A DNA stretch of 64,000 nucleotides from CAVXFB01 sp963760935 (GTDB taxonomy: Bacteria > Planctomycetota > Planctomycetia > Pirellulales > Thermoguttaceae): assembly GCA_963760935.1 (NCBI GenBank), contig CAVXFB010000008.1, positions 372,001 to 436,000 on the forward strand, read 5' to 3'. A program made the translations under genes and the position numbers. Each line of letters opens with the position of its first letter. The stretch's first letter is position 1. Shown here piece by piece: positions 61,987 through 64,000 of this stretch. Under the pieces are notes generated by a model, which searched no databases, was not told where the DNA came from, and worked only from the letters and a program-made list of their open reading frames with translations.

Positions 61987-63078
61987 CTACCAAAGCTCCT
62001 CCGCCATCTCGTCGGCGTCGAGGTCGACGTAGTATCGCAGGGTGGTCTCGATCGCATCGTGCCGCATGAGCCTTTGGAGCACCGAAGGCATGACCTTGCG
62101 GGCCCAACGGGTTCCGAACGCCCGGCGGAAGTCGTGGGCACTGGCATATTTCTCGGCCCCGCTGTTGACGATGACCCCCGCGTTCCTGCCGATCTTCGAA
62201 ACGACCCGCCCCACACTCCTTGCCGCCATCGGCTTGCCGGTGAACTGGCTGTCCAATTTGAAGACGCTGCCGTGACGGTCAGCCTCGGGGGTGGTAAGGA
62301 GGAACTCGGCGAAATCGGGCGTCATGGGCAGCACGCGGTCGCGATTCCCCTTTTCGGCCTCGGCGACGATCCGTAGCCGGGGACGTTTGCCCGACAGGTC
62401 GATGGAGATCGCAGCATCCTCGTCCCATGACAGAACCAGCGACTCTCCCAAACGCAATCCGGAGAACCAGAGTCCCTTCAGATAATGCACCCACGCCGCC
62501 GCGTCCTTAGGTCGAACCGCCGGCACCTCGTTGAGCATCTTTTCGTATTCCGCCGGCGTGATGGGACGTCCCCGCATCATACGCTGGCCCTTGGACCGTT
62601 TGGGCATGTGGATCTTAGGCATGATGGGCATCAGGCCCATCGAGACCGCCCAATTCAAGGCTGCCTTCAAGTGACGAAGGTAACTCGCAATCGACGTCTC
62701 CTGAATCTTCCTTGCTCGAAGCTTTGCTTGGAAGATACTGATCGTCGCTTCCGTCAGGCTGGCAAGCCTGGCGGGGTTGATCAGCGTCTCCAGGTGGTTG
62801 AATGCCGTATCGGTCGCCTCGATCGTACGATCGGACAGACTTGCGAGTTTCTCGGCTTCATACTTATCCCGGAATGCCTTCCAGGTCATCCTGGGGTCAC
62901 CTTCTCGACGTCCGGCCCGGAGATCTCTTTCCCAGAGAGCTGCAACTCTTTCCGCATCTCGTCGCGTACACTTCCCTGTCGACTTCGTAATCGGTTTCTC
63001 GGTTACGGGATCGCTGTAGTACATCACGAAGTGCCTTCGATCCGCGTACTTCGTGACTTTGACTTTGATCGGCCGCAT
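61987..63078 (-). CDS. Tyrosine recombinase / integrase
   Basis: 363 residues. An arm-binding N-terminus (KVTKYADRRHFVMYYSDPVT) and core-binding helices (TISIFQAKLRARKIQETSIA) precede the catalytic domain: first Arg in LWFSGLRLGESLVL, Lys region in EKGNRDRVLPMTP, H-x-x-R in SAHDFRRAFGTRWA, then LMRHDAIETTLRYYV with the conserved His and the nucleophilic Tyr. It probably recombines at the tRNA-Ser gene 120 nt to its left, reading toward it. The excisionase-like gene lies immediately upstream. Confidence 0.93.
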   Translation of the reverse strand: MRPIKVKVTKYADRRHFVMYYSDPVTEKPITKSTGKCTRRDAERVAALWERDLRAGRREGDPRMTWKAFRDKYEAEKLASLSDRTIEATDTAFNHLETLINPARLASLTEATISIFQAKLRARKIQETSIASYLRHLKAALNWAVSMGLMPIMPKIHMPKRSKGQRMMRGRPITPAEYEKMLNEVPAVRPKDAAAWVHYLKGLWFSGLRLGESLVLSWDEDAAISIDLSGKRPRLRIVAEAEKGNRDRVLPMTPDFAEFLLTTPEADRHGSVFKLDSQFTGKPMAARSVGRVVSKIGRNAGVIVNSGAEKYASAHDFRRAFGTRWARKVMPSVLQRLMRHDAIETTLRYYVDLDADEMAEELW

Positions 63079-63108
63079 TATCCGAGTTCCATACCCTGGC
63101 TTTGGCGT

Positions 63109-63336
63109 TCACACGCTTGCGTCCGTCAACGCTGGAGCTGCGTCGGAGGAACAGACGTACTTGATCCAATCGCGGCCATAGACGAAGCCGCGACCGTGTT
63201 TGTAGTACACCCGCAATCCGGCTCGACGTGCCGCACGCAGTGTGGCGTCTCGAACCCCCAACCGACGTTTTAGGGCGTCAAGGGTATAAAGTTCCTCCGG
63301 GTTGATTACCCCCAAGAATTCGCCTTGAGCTTGCAT
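63109..63336 (-). CDS. Excisionase/MerR-type helix-turn-helix protein
   Basis: 75 residues from the ATG with GGAG about 9 nt upstream (a longer start 10 codons upstream is weaker). NPEELYTLDALKRRLGVRDA and TLRAARRAGLRVYYKHGRGF, VYGRDWIKYV form the winged helix-turn-helix of small excisionase-like DNA-binding proteins. It sits 30 nt upstream of the integrase and probably directs excision or represses it. Confidence 0.75.
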   Translation of the reverse strand: MQAQGEFLGVINPEELYTLDALKRRLGVRDATLRAARRAGLRVYYKHGRGFVYGRDWIKYVCSSDAAPALTDASV

Positions 63337-63661
63337 CTCGTGTTCTCCGTTTCCTTGCAACAACATTCAGATCTTGTCTACAAGGAAGCGGAACTCTTCA
63401 TAACTACCCGAGGAACCGCGATGAAATGCTCGCAACTCCTTGCGAAGCAAGAGTTTCTGGATGCCTTCGTCTCTGCCTAATGTGCAGTAACCGTGAATCG
63501 CCTGATTATTCAGCGACACAGTGACGCAAACGGCTGGGATTCAAAACAAGAAGGCAGAGGCTTGACTTGACTCTGGTAACGATCAAGCGGCTGGTAGAGA
63601 TCGGCTAGCAAGCAAGATACTAGGCCGGACAACGCCGCAACCATTCAACGGTGCTTGGCCT
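63337..63661. other. Stretch between excisionase and next gene, nothing recognised
   Basis: 325 bases with no plausible open frame on either strand and no strong repeat. It probably contains the promoter of the excisionase-integrase pair. Confidence 0.4.
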
Positions 63662-64000
63662 CTAATCGTCCCGGGCTGCGATGTCTTTTAAAGTGCCGCC
63701 CGGACTAAGGTTCCAGGAATGGGGTTCTTCAATCTTGTGAAGTTCCGCGAGAATTCGCTCCTGCTGGCACAGTCGTCTATACCTGAGTTTGGATCCGAAT
63801 AGGGTCACCACCGTTCTTTGGATTTTGCTTTTACTCAGGGATTTCGATACATCTGCTGGCCACGATTTGACGATCGCCGCCAGAATCGTGCCATTGTCTA
63901 AATCTTTGAAATTGTGCTTATCCGTCCCGAAACCATGATGGTGCTTAAGAACTGCTAATACCATGATCTCTTCATCCGTCAGCGGACGCCGCTCTCCTTC
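63662..64000 (-). CDS. Unknown protein of the integrated element, 5' end off the window
   Basis: The frame is open to the right edge; the visible end reads EGERRPLTDEEIMVLAVLKH and continues HHGFGTDKHNFKDLDNGTIL, then KSWPADVSKSLSKSKIQRTV and ends GGTLKDIAARDD. It has a helical, basic, winged-helix-like character (PLTDEEIMVLAVLK). No family is certain. Location upstream of the excisionase suggests it belongs to the same integrative element. Confidence 0.6.
   Translation of the reverse strand, partial: EGERRPLTDEEIMVLAVLKHHHGFGTDKHNFKDLDNGTILAAIVKSWPADVSKSLSKSKIQRTVVTLFGSKLRYRRLCQQERILAELHKIEEPHSWNLSPGGTLKDIAARDD

Noticed and set aside
1..64000. CRISPR array, rRNA operon or replication origin
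   Set aside because: No regularly spaced direct repeats, no rRNA core sequence and no dnaA-box cluster were seen in reading the window.

Overview
The window looks like a chromosomal segment of a planctomycete, most likely of the Pirellulales type. I infer this from a DUF1559 prepilin-like protein with an H-X9-DG signature, a PEP-CTERM protein with an FGE/SUMF1 domain, a DUF1573 protein, lipoprotein-rich coding content, a long-tailed ribosomal protein S16, and many proteins that resemble planctomycete families of unknown function. Genes lie on both strands in short groups. There is no rRNA operon and no CRISPR array.

Layout. 1-7.2 kb (minus strand): a truncated membrane protein, a two-gene unit (a secreted D-x-G-x-D-x-Y repeat protein followed by a frameshifted squalene/prenyltransferase-like protein), an RlmM-like RNA methyltransferase and a BshB1-like deacetylase. 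7.3-13.4 kb (plus): a small lipoprotein, an M32 carboxypeptidase, a zinc-ribbon membrane protein, and the ferrous-iron operon feoA-feoB plus a Cys-rich partner, closed by a hairpin facing a DUF1573 gene. 15.0-18.7 kb: the translation and secretion cluster ffh-rpsP-trmD-rplS-yraN, lacking rimM at its usual place. 19-38 kb: mixed housekeeping and secreted functions (PEP-CTERM/SUMF protein, DEAD-box helicase, cold-shock protein, SDR epimerase, PilZ-like protein, trpBA, MFS carrier, UDP-sugar pyrophosphorylase, S46 peptidase, beta-CASP nuclease, TPR protein) with three small two-gene modules. Two of these modules are toxin-antitoxin-like, with the toxin gene reduced to a stub.

38.2-42.3 kb is a rearranged patch. 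It holds a RAYT transposase with 19-nt inverted ends, a wider pair of perfect 23-nt inverted repeats 3.5 kb apart, a radical SAM/SPASM gene, an unrecognised secreted-protein gene, and a 72-nt copy of the 3' end of the neighbouring SPFH gene. 42.2-55.6 kb returns to ordinary content: SPFH protein, HEAT lipoprotein, DisA-type diadenylate cyclase domain protein, DUF1559 protein, TPR lipoprotein, aminotransferase, parallel beta-helix protein, bestrophin-like protein, and a phosphohexomutase homologue that has lost the usual catalytic loop.

56.2-64 kb is accessory. A 3,444-bp IS66-family element with an exact 8-bp target duplication splits a membrane-protein gene and carries a HEAT-repeat passenger gene beside tnpABC. 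Beyond it lie a 36-nt copy of the 5' half of tRNA-Ser(CGA), the intact tRNA-Ser(CGA), a tyrosine integrase and an excisionase-like gene. That arrangement is what an integrative element at a tRNA gene looks like, and it continues off the right edge.

Several well conserved genes (feoB twice, trpB, DUF1573, the DEAD-box helicase, the beta-CASP nuclease, the prenyltransferase-like gene) read correctly only if one or two bases are restored, usually in a short run or dinucleotide repeat. The likeliest explanation is residual sequencing indels rather than real gene decay. Those genes are therefore annotated over their full extent.
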